Positions 43,670-55,070 of a stretch of 64,000 nt of DNA are shown piece after piece. The stretch is from Branchiostoma floridae. Lineage: Eukaryota > Chordata > Leptocardii > Amphioxiformes > Branchiostomatidae. Made by a program: the position numbers and the translations under genes. Below the pieces are notes generated by a model, which saw only the letters and a program-made list of their open reading frames with translations, had not been told where the DNA came from and ran no database searches. The stretch covers positions 644,523 through 708,522 of the forward strand of contig NC_049993.1 of the NCBI RefSeq assembly GCF_000003815.2. The letters run 5' to 3'. Positions within the stretch are counted from its first letter, which is position 1. Every line of letters begins with the position of its first letter.

Positions 43670-45255
43670 CAAAAAGATATAGCGAAACGATGTCCGATTT
43701 TCTTCAAACCAACTTTATTGGGTGCGGAATGTTTTTCTGACATGAAATATGCAACTTTTTGGTCAAAAAAAGCTTAATTTGCTCTTCTGAGACAAAAAGA
43801 GCATTTTTTTCACAGAAAAAAAGCTATCACGAAACAGTGTCCAATTTTTTCAAAGCAACTTTATTGGGTGCGGTATAATTTGTGGACATAAAATATGCAA
43901 CTTTTCGGTCAAAAAACCTCAATTTGCTCTTCTGAGGCAAAAAGAGCATTTTTTTGCAGAAAAAAAAAGACGTATCTCGAAACAACGCCCGATTTTCTTC
44001 AAACCAACTTTATTGGGTGCGGAATATTTTTTGGAGATCAAATATGCAACTTTTTGGTCAAAAAGGCTCAATTTGCTCTTCTGAGGCAAAAAGAGCATTT
44101 TTCGCAGAAAGAAAGGCGTATCGCGAAACGACGTCCGATTTTCTTCAAACCAACTTTATTGGGCGCAGAATATTTTTTTGACATCAAATTATGCAACATT
44201 TTGGTCAAAAAGGCTCAATTTGCTCTTCTGAGGCAAAAAGAGCATTTTTCGCAGGAAGTAAGACGTTTCTCCAAACGACGACCGATTTTCTTCAAACCAA
44301 CTTTATTGGGTGCGGAATAATTTTTGGACATTGAATATGCAACTTTTTAGTCAAGAAGACGCAATTTGCTCTTCTGAGGCAAAAAGAGCATTTTTCGCAG
44401 AAAAACAGGCGTATCGCGAAACGACGACCGATTTTCTTCAAACCAACTTTATTGGGTGCGGAATATTTTTTTGACATTAAATATGCAACTTTTTCGTAAA
44501 AAAAAACTTAATTTGCTCTTCTGAGGCAAAAAGAGCATTTTTCCCAGAAAAAGAGACGTTTCGCCAAACTACGACCGATTTTTTTCAAGCCAACTTTATT
44601 TGGTGCGGAATATTTTTTTTACATCAAAATAATTTTGGGACATCAAATATGCAATTTTTTGGTAAAAAAAGCTCAATTTGCTCTTCTCAGGCAAAAAGAG
44701 CATTTTTCGCTGAAAAACAGACGTTTCTCCAAACGACGTTCGATTTTCTTCAAACCAACTTTATTGGGTGCGGAATATTTTTTTTGACATCAAATATGCA
44801 ACTTTTTCGTCAAAAAGGTGCTCAATTTGGAGGCAAAAAGAGCATTTTTCGCAGAAAAGCAGACGTATTGCGAAATGATGTCCGATTTTCTTCAAACCAA
44901 CTTTAGTGGGTGCGGAATATTTTTTGACATCAAATCAAATCAAATCAAATATGCAACTTTTTGGTCAAAAAAACTGAATTTGCTCTTCTGAGGCAAAAAG
45001 AGCATTTTTCGCAGAAAAAGAGACGTTTCGCCAAACTATGACCGATTTTTTTCAAACCAACTTTATTTGATGCGGAATAATTTTTGGAGATCAAATATGC
45101 AACTTTTTGGTCATAAAAGCTTAATTTGCTATTTTGAGAGAAAAAGAGCATTTTTCGCAGAAGAAAAAGGCGTATCATGAAACAACGTCCGATTTTCTTC
45201 AAACCAGCTTTGGTTGCAGAAAATTTTTTTTACATCAAATGTGCAACTTTGCGGC
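43670..45255 (+). repeat. Satellite array, 11 units, period 146-147 bp
   Basis: The landmark AACTTTATTGGGTGCGG falls at about 43711, 43857, 44006, 44152, 44299, 44445, 44592, 44757, 44899, 45059 and 45206. Most steps are 146-149, with three exceptions (165, 142, 160) caused by small indels or local duplications. Each unit has TTTGCTCTTCTGAGGCAAAA then AGAGCA, which folds on itself, and poly-T tracts. Open frames here (for example 141 codons at 43895) come from repetition and are not genes. Confidence 0.9.
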
Positions 45256-45259
45256 CAAA

Positions 45260-46015
45260 AAAGCTTCGAACTGGTATACCAGTATTCAGTTAGAATTTTT
45301 TGTATACAGTGAAAAACTATTGGACATTCAGAAAACTAGTATTTAGTCAGAAAACTAATATACAACCAGAATAGTTGTATACAATAAAAACTAGTATACA
45401 CTTACGACAATTGTATACAATCAAAATCAGGTATGCAATCAGAAAACTGGTATATTGTCACAGTACACAATAAAAACTTTACTACATTACGTATTACGTT
45501 ATACAGGCAGAATACTAAAAATACAATTAGAAAACTGTAACGTTAACAGTAATATAATAAAAAAACGAAAGGTAGTATTCAAAAAGAAAACTGGCATTTT
45601 ATAAAAAAACTGGTATACAATTTCAACAATTATCATACAGGCGGAATACAATTGGACATCTGGCCATGGTATACAATTTAAAGAAAATGGCATTCAATAA
45701 TTGTTATTCATTCAGGAAACTGATATACAATAAAGAAAATAAGCATTCAGTCAGAAAACCAGTATACAATCCTTGAACTGGTATCCAATTAGAAAACTGG
45801 TATTAACTCAGAAAACTAGTATACAATAGAAAAAATGGTAAAATATCGGAAAAATGATATACAATCTAAAAAACGACATACAATCAGAAAAAAGGTATCC
45901 AATCAGAAAAACAAAATACTAATATTCAATCCAAAAACTAATATACAATCAAGAAACTGGCATACAGTATGAAAATTCCGATACAATACGAAAACATGCA
46001 TTCAAACTAAGGTTT
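45260..46015 (+). repeat. Degenerate AT-rich short tandem repeat (about 20 bp)
   Basis: Loose reiterations of TATACAATCAGAAAACTGG in many variants over 750 bp. Much older or faster-mutating than the arrays on either side. Confidence 0.7.
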
Positions 46016-46079
46016 TTGTAGTGGTCTCACGCTAGCGTATGCATGGTGCATAACAAAAAAAAGTTTAGAAACATCATTT

Positions 46080-46857
46080 CAGACTCAGTCCGTACCACAT
46101 ACAGGTACGTCAGACTCAGTCTGTTCCACATGCGTACTGGTACGTCAGACTCAGACCGTACCACATACAGGTACGTCAGACTCAGTCCGTACCACATACT
46201 GGTACGTCAGACTCAGACCGCACCACATACAGGTACGTCAGACTCAGACCGTACCACATACTGGTACGTCAGACTCAGTCCGTACCACATACTGGTACGT
46301 CAGACTCAGTCCGTACCACATGCGTACTGGTACGTCAGACTCAGACCGTACCACATACAGGTACGTCACACTCAGACCGTACCACATACTGGTACGTCAG
46401 ACTCAGTCCGTACCACATACTGGTACGTCAGACTCAGTTCGTACCACATGCGTACTGGTACGTCAGACTCAGACCGTACCACATACAGGTACGTCAGACT
46501 CAGACCGTACCACATACAGGTACGTCAGACTCAGACCGTACCACATACTGGTACGTCAGACTCAGTCCGTCCCACAGGCAGGTCCGACCGACTCAGTCCG
46601 TACCACATACAGGTACGTCAGACTCAGACCGTACCACATACTGGTACGTCAGACTCAGTCCGTACCACATACAGGTACGTCAGATTTAGTCCATACCACA
46701 TGCGTACTGGTACGTCAGACTCAAACTGTACCACATACTGGTACGTCAGACTCAAACCATACCACATATTGGTACTGGTCAGATTCAGACCATACCACGC
46801 ACTGGTACGTCCGACTCAGACCATACCACGCACTGGTACGTCAGACTCAGACCGTAC
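46080..46857 (+). repeat. 31-35 bp minisatellite adjoining the kringle exon
   Basis: About 24 units of CCGTACCACATACTGGTACG plus TCAGACTCAGT. Some units are 35 bp with an added GCGT. The unit includes GTACC...GGTAC, a possible hairpin. On the minus strand the unit resembles the end of the kringle exon plus its splice donor (CCAGTGTGTG|GTACGGTCTGAG). The 341-codon frame on the plus strand is a repeat artefact: 31 is not a multiple of 3, so it cycles through all frames. Confidence 0.9.
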
Positions 46858-49800
46858 CACACACTGGCACATCACAGTGCTCCCATCTCGTGTTGCGATC
46901 CGTGGTGTAGCACCAAACTCCGGGGTCGCCGCTTGGATTCCGGCAGTAGTTCCTCTTCAGTCCGGCGGACGGATACATGATAGCCTGGTAAGAGTGTCCA
47001 TGGGTATCAGCATGCTCCAGCACTGGCACGTCTTACCCGTTTTGGTCACTGAGACTGTTCCTCGGTAGGATGACCCATCTCCCTCCTGGCATAACTCTGG
47101 TACATGGAATTTGAAAGAAAAGTATAATTGCCGCATCGTATACGTAGGTATGTTTATTACCTCAATGTAGTATATCATGGAGGTTAAATCTTCGATAGCG
47201 TTTATCTGTCTGTCTGATGGTCTAAAAGATAACTCCAGGACGGCTGAATGGATTGCTTTTCGTATTTGGTGTAGGTGTGGCAAAATTGGAAGTTTTTAGA
47301 TTTGGGGCTCCTAGCGACTTCCCATGGTACTGAAGCGGAACGTTTGGTTTTGATATATCTTTTTTTGAACAGGCTATGGCCATAATGAACGTACATTAGG
47401 CAAAGGTGTACCCAATTATTTGCATATTATGATAAGGGGGACTTAATTCTAATAATTGAAGAGGAAATAGTATAATGATGCATTCCATTGTTTTCCATAA
47501 CTGGACTTCAGTAACTGTATGTAAGTCATTGCAGCTGGAACATAAACAGATACAAAAATGCAACTGAGGAACTTACTCATAACTAATACCAAAAGGAAAA
47601 AACACCGTAATGATAAATGATGGGAAATTAATGCATGTGACATGTGTTAGTTGAAGGTGAATAGTACCGTGCAAAAATTTTGCAAACATATAAGTCATTT
47701 GCATTAAGTCTATGCCTGTAAAATATGTATCACAAATAGTACACATAGCAACAGGAACCCAACTTACGTAACATCTTACTCATCTCGTGAAGACGCCGCT
47801 CCAAAGCGGTCCTTCCACTTCGCTCCTTATCTAGGTCATGCTTCAATGCGTCAACAGTGGTGGACATGTCATCTTGGTCGCGCTTCAAGGCGTCAACAGT
47901 GATGGATGTGTCGTCTTGGTTGCGTTTCAAGGCGTCAACAGCGGTGGACAGTTGGCGCATGTCTTTTTGGTCGCGCTTCAAGGCATCAACAGTAGCGAAC
48001 ATGTTTTGGTCGTGCTTCAAGGCGTCAACAGTGGTAGACATGTTGCCTTGGTCGTGCTTCAAGGCGTCAACAGTGGTGGACATGTTGCCTTGGTCGCGCT
48101 TCAAGGCGTCGACAATGGTGAACAGTTGGCGCACGTCGTCTTGGTCGCGCTTCAAGGCGTCAACAGTGGTGGGCAGTTGGCGCATGTCGTCTTGGTCGCG
48201 CTTCAAGGCGTCAACAGCGGTGGACAGTTGGCGCATGTCGTCTTGGTCGCGCTTCAAGGCGCCAACAGTGGTAGATATGTCGTCTTGGTCGCGCTTCAAG
48301 GCGTCAACAGCGGTAGACAGTTGGCGCATGTCGTCTTGGTCGCGCTTCAAGGCGTCAACAGCGGCGGACAGTTGGCGCATGTCGTCTTGGTCGCACTTCA
48401 AGGCGTCAACAGTGGTGAATATGTCGTCTTGGTCGCGTTTCAAGGCGTCAACAGCAGTGGGCAGTTGGCGCATACCGTCTTGGTCGCGCTTCAAGGTGTC
48501 AACAGTGGCGAACAAGGCGTCAACAGTGGTGGACATGTTGCCTTGGTCGTGCTTCAAGGCGTCAACAGTGGTAGACATGTTGCCTTGGTCGCGCTTCAAT
48601 GCGTCAACAGTGGTGGAAATGTCTTGGTAGTGCTTTAAGGCATTAACCGTGGTGGACATGTCGTCAAGGTAGTGCTTCAAGTCGTCGATAGTGGTGGACA
48701 GTTGGGATATTTCCTGTGTAAACGTTCATGTACGTCAGAATTGTAAAATGACAACAGAAACTGTGTCAGAATAGTAATTTATGATACAAGATTGTATTAC
48801 CTCTTTATTGATAAGCGTCAGAGGGACAAGTCCTACAGCAACCAGACCAAGCAGCGCAACAATGCCGGCCGCGATGCAGCTTTGGCGGGAGCGGATGAAG
48901 CTACAGAGGCCAAGGCGGTCGTTTGCTCCACCCGGATCCGTGCAGTCTGCAGAGACAATCATTTGTATAGGCTTAGGTCTTTCGATTGATTCGATTTTTA
49001 TTAAATGGGTGACGTCAACAACCTCTGGGAAACATAAAACTGATACGTGTGCTGGCGAAAAATGTTTGGATCCAAGTTGTAACCTTCGTTAAGCTAAGGT
49101 CACAACCCGCCGTACGTGCAATTTGTCGGTACGTCTTTTTGAGGAGGCCACGTCTGCCACGTATTTCTAAAAACGTTCGGGCTGTACAGGGCAGGCGCGT
49201 CGCCCGCACTGGCACGTACGGGGACGAATCCGCAGCCCGATGGCACACAAAGTTTTGCCTGCACGTAAATTTGTGTCTGCGTGCTACAAAATCCATCGGA
49301 TTCCCTACGAGTTCGTACGGAGGCGGTACTTACCACTTACGGATCCCAAAAGATTTCCCACGTTTTGGCACGTAGACAGCACATATTTGCACGTACGGCG
49401 GGTTGTGCCCTTAGCTTTAGGATATCTCAATGGTCCGGAATGAACAGATAACAAGTATATGGCACCGGTGAGGTGAGGTGAGAAGGTATACCAAACAATA
49501 GATTCGTCATCATGTTGTTTCATATTTTCTTCCTAAACTATTGAATTAATCGTTCAATTCTACGACATTAGCATTCGTTTTCCAATATTTCTTTTAAATC
49601 TAATAAGGCATATATTTGTTCATTTAGCAGCTGCTTTTTACGATCTACAGTATGGTCGAAATACTCAAAGTATGTTTGAAAACGGACGAAAATCTATGCG
49701 CGTGTGGATCCATGCCATCCATATAGTCAAATCAACATGGCCTTACTTTAATATATCTAAATACGTCCACCTATCGACTCAACAAGTCATCCAATAAATT

Positions 49801-51557
49801 TGAAAAGTTATACCATGTCATAATTGAGCACCGTTGTTGCAGAAACATTTCAACAAACAGTGAATTACACTGACATCGCTGATCTGTACCCGCAGAGGGA
49901 AAACAGCGGGACCTTTTTTCGCATCTTTTTCGTTTCGGCATATTTAGTTTTTTTGCGAGAACGAAGAGTATGATCACATACTTTTCAGAACTTTCATACA
50001 TTTTGAGTTCATGAATATTGATCAATTTTATTTTTGCCTGGTTGATTCCAGATTCAGATTCACCAACACGGGTGTATGGACGGTCCAAATGCGACCATAT
50101 ACCCGGGTACCCTTTCTTCTTGAAAACGTTCTGATTCTATTTTTTAATCATTTCAGTTTACAGATTTAAAAAGAACAAGAAATCTTTAATCAGCCGGCAA
50201 CTGAAACCTAGTTTCTCTGCAAGGCCGGCTAATCACAGAATGTAAACTAATGAAACGAGCGACGAAATATGAAGAAAAATGATATCTCACTGATTTTGAT
50301 GATAATTTTACATACAAAATTTTACAGATTCTTTTACCCACAGATAGCTTTTTGTACTACCCTTTCTTAATTGCATGGGGGTGGGCGTCAATTCTAAGTT
50401 TGTACATTGCCGATCTTACCTCATATTCATCTAGTAATATTAAATAATTTTTCATGGAGAATCCCTTCTTTAGTTTTTTGTAGACAGTCTATGAAAAAAA
50501 TGTCTGGATATCTTCCAGCATTTTTCTTAACAATGTACATATATGCTTATTGTCCAACTGTGAATTCATACTCACGGTAGGGAATGTGTTTAAAAGTCCA
50601 ACTGTTCGAGGCGTAGCCAAAACTTGACTGTACGTATGGATATATCTAAGTCAATTGGGAACATCCCAAGCTCCGCTCTACTACCTATGTTACTTGTATT
50701 TACTTGTGTTACTTTCTATGGAGTTATGGGTTCTCTGGAGTTTGCCGAGATGGGAGTATGCTGTGAAAGGGAGTGTCGGGGCAAAATCGCTATCACGCCG
50801 AACTCCCTTTCCCGGCACAAGAGAACCCAGCCAACGTTGAAAATCGCGACCCCCCCCAAATAAAAAACAGCCCCGTTCGAAGACTGCAATGGAGTCTACG
50901 CTAGGGGGGCCAAACTCACAACACTCACTCTCTGCCTCGAGGGCTATCTACCACTCCAAAATCATGACCACAGCATGTCCAGGACGCGAGATATCAAACA
51001 TGGAGGTTCCGCTGCAGTACCTTAGTAAGCCGGTAGGGGGCCCATTATCGAACTCCTCCTTCGTTTTCCCGACCCCTTTCCACCCACCAAATATCATCAG
51101 CATCCATCGAAGTCTTCTCGAGTTATACTGTTCACGGACAGCGGGACAAACAGACGCATAAGCTTAAAGCGAAAACACAACCATGGCCATTCTGGCAAAG
51201 GTAAATATAACCTCCATGACATTTCATGGAGGTAAAAATACACAAATATCAATACTGAAGGTGCTGANNNNNNNNNNNNNNNNNNNNNNNNNNNNNNNNN
51301 NNNNNNNNNNNNNNNNNNNNNNNNNNNNNNNNNNNNNNNNNNNNNNNNNNNNNNNNNNNNNNNNNNNCCACGTTTTATCGCCTCGGCTTCTTCGTAGGTG
51401 TCGGTAGACGTTTCTTGCTCTTCTTGCGACTTGTCAGAAGCGCCTTTGCCATGGCGGACACGCCCGCTTGAGACATTCCGGTAGACAGGAGGGGGCTGGG
51501 GCGGCGGCCCGCTGGTTTGGCCGCTGCCGGGGTCCGAAAAAGGGGTCTGGACAGACT
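46858..51557 (-). CDS. Type II membrane protein with coiled-coil stalk and kringle domain (frameshifted kringle exon)
   Basis: Minus-strand exons in order: about 51557-51368 (cut by the gap), 48946-48801, 48713-47768, 47096-46858. The first gives a cytoplasmic segment with PPPVYRNVSSGR and TDTYEEAEAIKR; its tyrosines could be signalling sites. The second gives SFIRSRQSCIAAGIVALLGL, one membrane helix ending LTLINKE. The third encodes about 315 residues of VDALKRDQDD-type repeats, predicted as a coiled-coil stalk. The fourth encodes a kringle: CQEGDGSSYRGTVSVTKTGK, then NYCRNPSGDPGVWCYTTD and RWEHCDVPVC. All splice sites are GT-AG with matching phases (1, 0, 1). Next to GGG at 47002-47004 (CCC on the sense strand) one base is missing, which shifts the frame in mid-kringle. 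This is either an assembly error or a pseudogene. Lancelets have many such receptors with lectin or kringle heads (family memory). The first exon and any exons beyond the kringle are unsure. Confidence 0.75.
47768..48713 (-). repeat. Coding tandem repeats of the coiled-coil exon
   Basis: About 19 units alternate between 14 residues (VDALKRDQGNMSTT) and 17 residues (VDALKRDQDDMRQLSTA), that is 42 and 51 bp. Fourteen residues equal two heptads; seventeen add three. The exon is bounded by TTTACACAG| at 48714 and |GTAAGT at 47767. The open frames on the opposite strand are mirrors of this repeat. Confidence 0.85.
49091..49417. mobile_element. MITE with AAGCTAAGGTCACAACCCGC ends
   Basis: AAGCTAAGGTCACAACCCGC (then CGTACGTGCAA) at the left is mirrored by TTGCACGTACGGCGGGTTGT (then GCCCTTAGCTT) at the right. 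GC-rich inside. It lies in the intron upstream of the membrane exon of the kringle gene. Confidence 0.7.
49620..49750. mobile_element. Half copy of the 14033-14425 MITE family
   Basis: It contains GCAGCTGCTTTTTACGATCT and ends AAATCAACATGGCCTTA, matching the family's inside and right end. The left end is missing. Confidence 0.45.
50800..51200 (+). repeat. Dispersed repeat of unknown class
   Basis: GGGCTATCTACCACTCCAAA followed by ATCATGACCACAGCATGTC is closely matched at 59205-59245, and looser relatives occur near 57190 and 61380-61610. No ends or frames reveal the element type. Confidence 0.45.
51268..51367. other. Assembly gap (100 N)
   Basis: Placeholder gap that truncates the candidate cytoplasmic exon of the kringle gene; its splice donor probably lies in the missing sequence. 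Confidence 0.95.
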
Positions 51558-51599
51558 CTGCTTACTCGTACATTTGGACCGTACTGTGCTGACAACCGT

Positions 51600-53195
51600 C
51601 GCGCAGTGTATAACAGCGAGGGAAGAACGTGAATTAATGCAACCAAACCTCCTTGATACAGCAAATGATGTCTTAATCAGTCTGACGAAGCGAGGCCACT
51701 TTTGCTTTTACTTGGATTGGTGACGTGGCATTAGGTGATAAAAATGGATTTTTGTTTTAATGTCACAGGCCGAGTGATCTCCCTTTTGTTCAAGGCATTC
51801 TTCGGTATTTACTTTGAGGAAAATACATGAATTCAACAATTGATACATTAATCAGTCTGCCCACTTTTGCTTTTATTAGAATTGATGACGTGACTTTAGG
51901 TGATGAAAATTTTGTTTTTTTCTGCAAGAAGCTGTCAGTTGAACAACTCAAACCTCAAACAACCTCAAACGACTTCAAAGTAACGGCCCTAATATGTAGT
52001 GTACAGAGGGCGAAAAGCTTGTATGGCGCTCTGAATACATTGCTTTTGCATTTATCATAAAAATGCAGCAAGTCCTAAATATTTACCAGTTATTTCGATT
52101 TAATCCACCGATAGATCGAAGCAATTTCTGGTCGCCACATCGTCTGTGTTAGGACTCTGATGATGGAGAAGTTTTACCTTCTTCAGTCCACAGACGACAG
52201 TAAGATAAAACTTTGGATGTTATAATTCATAAGTGGCTCATGATCATATCATAGCACAATTCTATCACTGTCAACTTATAATACTGGTATACTAAGAATT
52301 TAAAGCCTCGAATTGCTTCGATCTCAGTAAAACCAGCTGACTAACTCCAAATAACTGGTAGATTTGCTTCATTTATAAATTTGCTTTTATTGTTCATTAT
52401 TAGTGCATGCAAAATGTATCCAGAACGCCACACAAAGTCGTTGCCCCATGTATACTGCATATTACAGTCATTTGAGGCTGTTTGAGGTCGTTTGAAGTGT
52501 TTGAGCAAGCCCTGCAAGTAGCAGACTAATTTTCTTGTAAGACTAAGAGACGTTGATTTGGGGTGGTAGGTAGAAACCAAAGTGTTTGTAACGTTACTTG
52601 AGTCGATGAACCCTTGTGTTTTTCTGGAGATATCATAGTTTTTGTGGGCACCACAGGCCCCATCTTTCAGTTAGACTGGGGAACTTCTCAGAGGTTATGA
52701 TGGCTACTTCCGTGAAAAATGGAGGTTTTAAATTTGTTTCGGGCTTGTGTGCGCCATAGTGTGTGTATGCAACTGCATCATCTGTTTGTGTTTACGGATA
52801 TTTCTGTTTGATATAGATATTGATATGGATATTTTGGTCAACATATTGAAGTTACGTAATGGTTGGATAGATTCATTCTGATGATATTCGGTTTTTGGTC
52901 GAGATTAAACAGTGTGGGCCTCCTGGCTGCCATCTTTGGTGCTGGTCATATTGTTGCAGACTGTATTATACAACAAAGAGAAATAGCATCAATTGCATAC
53001 AACATATATCTTCTTATATCAACATGGCACAGGAAAAGAATGTTGCTTAATATGCAATTATGTGCTTACAAACCATGTAATATAAGCTCCATCCTTTTCA
53101 TACTTTCATATCTGCAAAGGCGAGAAGTGAAACCTATCCCTGACTTTGTTCCAAGGTCTTAGTTCGTCTGTCTGTTGTTTAAAATATGTTTTTGT
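51600..53195. other. Intergenic, no gene recognised
   Basis: AT-rich sequence with short frames only. CAACTCAAACCTCAAACAACC (51950) and the inverse GAGGCTGTTTGAGGTCGTTTG (52475) form a loose inverted pair 500 bp apart, suggesting an old foldback element. Confidence 0.4.
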
Positions 53196-53199
53196 TACC

Positions 53200-53580
53200 T
53201 CGTAAGCAAATACCTAGCTTCGGCTATGGCCGTCCCTCGGATAGGACGTTAAATGGAGGTCCCGTGTATGGGGAGAGCTACACCCCATGCACGTTAAAGA
53301 ACCCCCACACGTGCGATGGTGCGGTGTGCGTTGGTGCAAATCCTTCTGTCGGGAGTTGGTGATTCACTTCAAATCACCCGGATGGAGGCCTGGCGAACCT
53401 CTGTCTCGTATCAGCCACACGGTAATTTACATCATTCACCCGGATGGGAGACCTGGCGCATCCCCGTCTTGTGACTAGCCAGCGAAAGGGTATGTCACCC
53501 CGTAAGGGGCGGTATAATCCCGTCGTGTGTAAACATGTGCGATCACGCCGACCGATGATGATGATGATGAAGCAAATACG
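53200..53580 (+). mobile_element. SINE copy, 5'-truncated, with (GAT)n tail
   Basis: It shares TAGGACGTTAAATGGAGGTC, CACGTTAAAGAACCCCCACA and GGTGATTCACTTCAAATCAC with 58005-58440, in the same order. It lacks the tRNA-like head and ends GACCGATGATGATGATGATG. Confidence 0.65.
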
Positions 53581-53859
53581 ACTCAGTTCTCCTGGTTGAC
53601 TGACGTCTTCATCAGTGTGGGTCTGTGGGAAGCCTTCCCTGACTCTTCGTTTTCTTTGTGACTTTCTCCATCTAAAACAATGTGCAGAAAATCATCATCT
53701 CACAGGCAAGACAAGATATAACGTTACAACATGTATTGGCCATCAATCTTGTTCCAGTGGTCTGACCAGTGGGTCTGTGCTGCTAGAGAATATTTCAATC
53801 CCAGACTAGAAAAGTGGTAAATAAACCTTTAAGATAACTTAAGGTAAGCTTAGTCTCAT

Positions 53860-53945
53860 TAAGACTTGAGACTTGAGACTTTATTTGAAAATCCATTAGT
53901 GACGTGCCCTAGGGCACGCCACTAATCTTCCTGGATTTAATGAGA
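53860..53945 (-). mobile_element. 3' tail of a non-LTR retroelement
   Basis: On the minus strand, AATAAAGTCTCAAGTCTCAAGTC is an AATAAA followed by a short tandem tail. Upstream lies GTGGCGTGCCCTAGGGCACG, a perfect palindrome core. No coding part. Confidence 0.4.
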
Positions 53946-54049
53946 AGCTTTTGGCTACAGTACGTGCCGGCAGCTAAACATGTACAGTGAAAACAAGCGA
54001 CTAAACAAGCCTTTTCTTATTTGCATGTACCGTAAATGCAGAATTGTGT

Positions 54050-55070
54050 TCCCTGGTTCCCAGTTAGTAGCCACAAAGATGTTACCTTCAAGGTGCCCTA
54101 CCTGGTACCCACAGCTAATAGCCACACAGATAGTACCTGTAAGGTGCCTTAACTGGTCCCCAGACTTAATAGACACAAAGATTTTACCTGTAAGGTGGGT
54201 AACCTGGTCCCCAGAGCTAAGAGTCATAGAGATACTACCTGTAAAGTGCTCTAACTGGTCTCCGGAGGTAAGAGCCACGCAAATATTACCTGTAAGGTGC
54301 CCTACCTGGTCCCAAGAGTTAATAGCCAAACAAAAATTAACCCGTAAGGTATGTACTGTACGGTATGTTACCTGGTCCCCAGAGCTAGGAGCCACACAAA
54401 GATCACCTGTACGGTATGTTACCTGGTCCCCAGAGGTAGGAGCCACACAAATATCACCTGTACGGTATGTTACCTGGTCCCCAGAGGTAGGAGCCACACA
54501 AATATCACCTGTACGGTATGTTACCTGGTCCCCAGAGGTAGGAGCCGCACAAATATCACCTGTACGGTATGTTACCTGGTCCCCAGAGGTAGGAGCCACA
54601 CAAATATCACCTGTACGGTATGTTACCTGGTCCCCAGAGGTAGGAGCCGCACAAATATCACCTGTACGGTATGTTACCTGGTCCCCAGAGGTAGGAGCCG
54701 CACAAATATCACCTGTACGGTATGTTACCTGGTCCCCAGAGCTAGGAGCTACACAAATATCACCTGTACGGTATGTTACCTGGTCCCCAGAGCTAGGAGC
54801 CACACAAATATCACCTGTACGGTATGTTACCTGGTCCCCAGAGCTAGGAGCCACACAAATATTACCTGTATGGTATGTTACCTGGTCCCCAGAGCTAGGA
54901 GCCACACAAATATCACCTGTACGGTATGTTACCTGGTCCCCAGAGCTAGGAGCCGCACAAATATCACCTGTACGGTATGTTACCTGGTCCCCAGAGGTAG
55001 GAACCGCACAAATATCACCTTTAAGGTATGTTACCTGGTCCCCAGAGGTAAGATCTGATGCATGGGCGGT
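54050..55070. repeat. 51-bp minisatellite, open on both strands
   Basis: About 20 units. On the minus strand each unit reads SGDQVTYRTGDICVAPT (17 residues), giving a 383-codon frame. On the plus strand it reads PVRYVTWSPELGATQIS, giving 365 codons. Because 51 is divisible by 3 and the unit has no stop in these frames, open frames are expected by chance. Units at 54360-55050 are nearly identical; those at 54060-54350 are diverged but still open. No splice sites, signal peptide or family similarity support a gene. Confidence 0.85.

Noticed and set aside
43895-44320. 141-codon frame of repeated FLQTNFIGCG/FFKPTLLGAE
   Set aside because: Satellite array whose spacing shifts frame between units; no start or splice logic.
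46043-47068. 341-codon open frame on the plus strand rich in TTYRYVRLRPYH
   Set aside because: It runs through a 31-bp minisatellite; with a stop-free unit all three frames are open by construction. The real coding signal is the kringle exon on the other strand.
47838-48638. 266- and 257-codon plus-strand frames (LQGVNSGG..., SRFKASTVV...)
   Set aside because: They are mirror frames of the coiled-coil exon on the minus strand, which has splice sites, a membrane exon and family features.
50889-51161. 90-codon frame taken as a possible gene
   Set aside because: It lies in a repeat dispersed at three other places in the window and has no family features.
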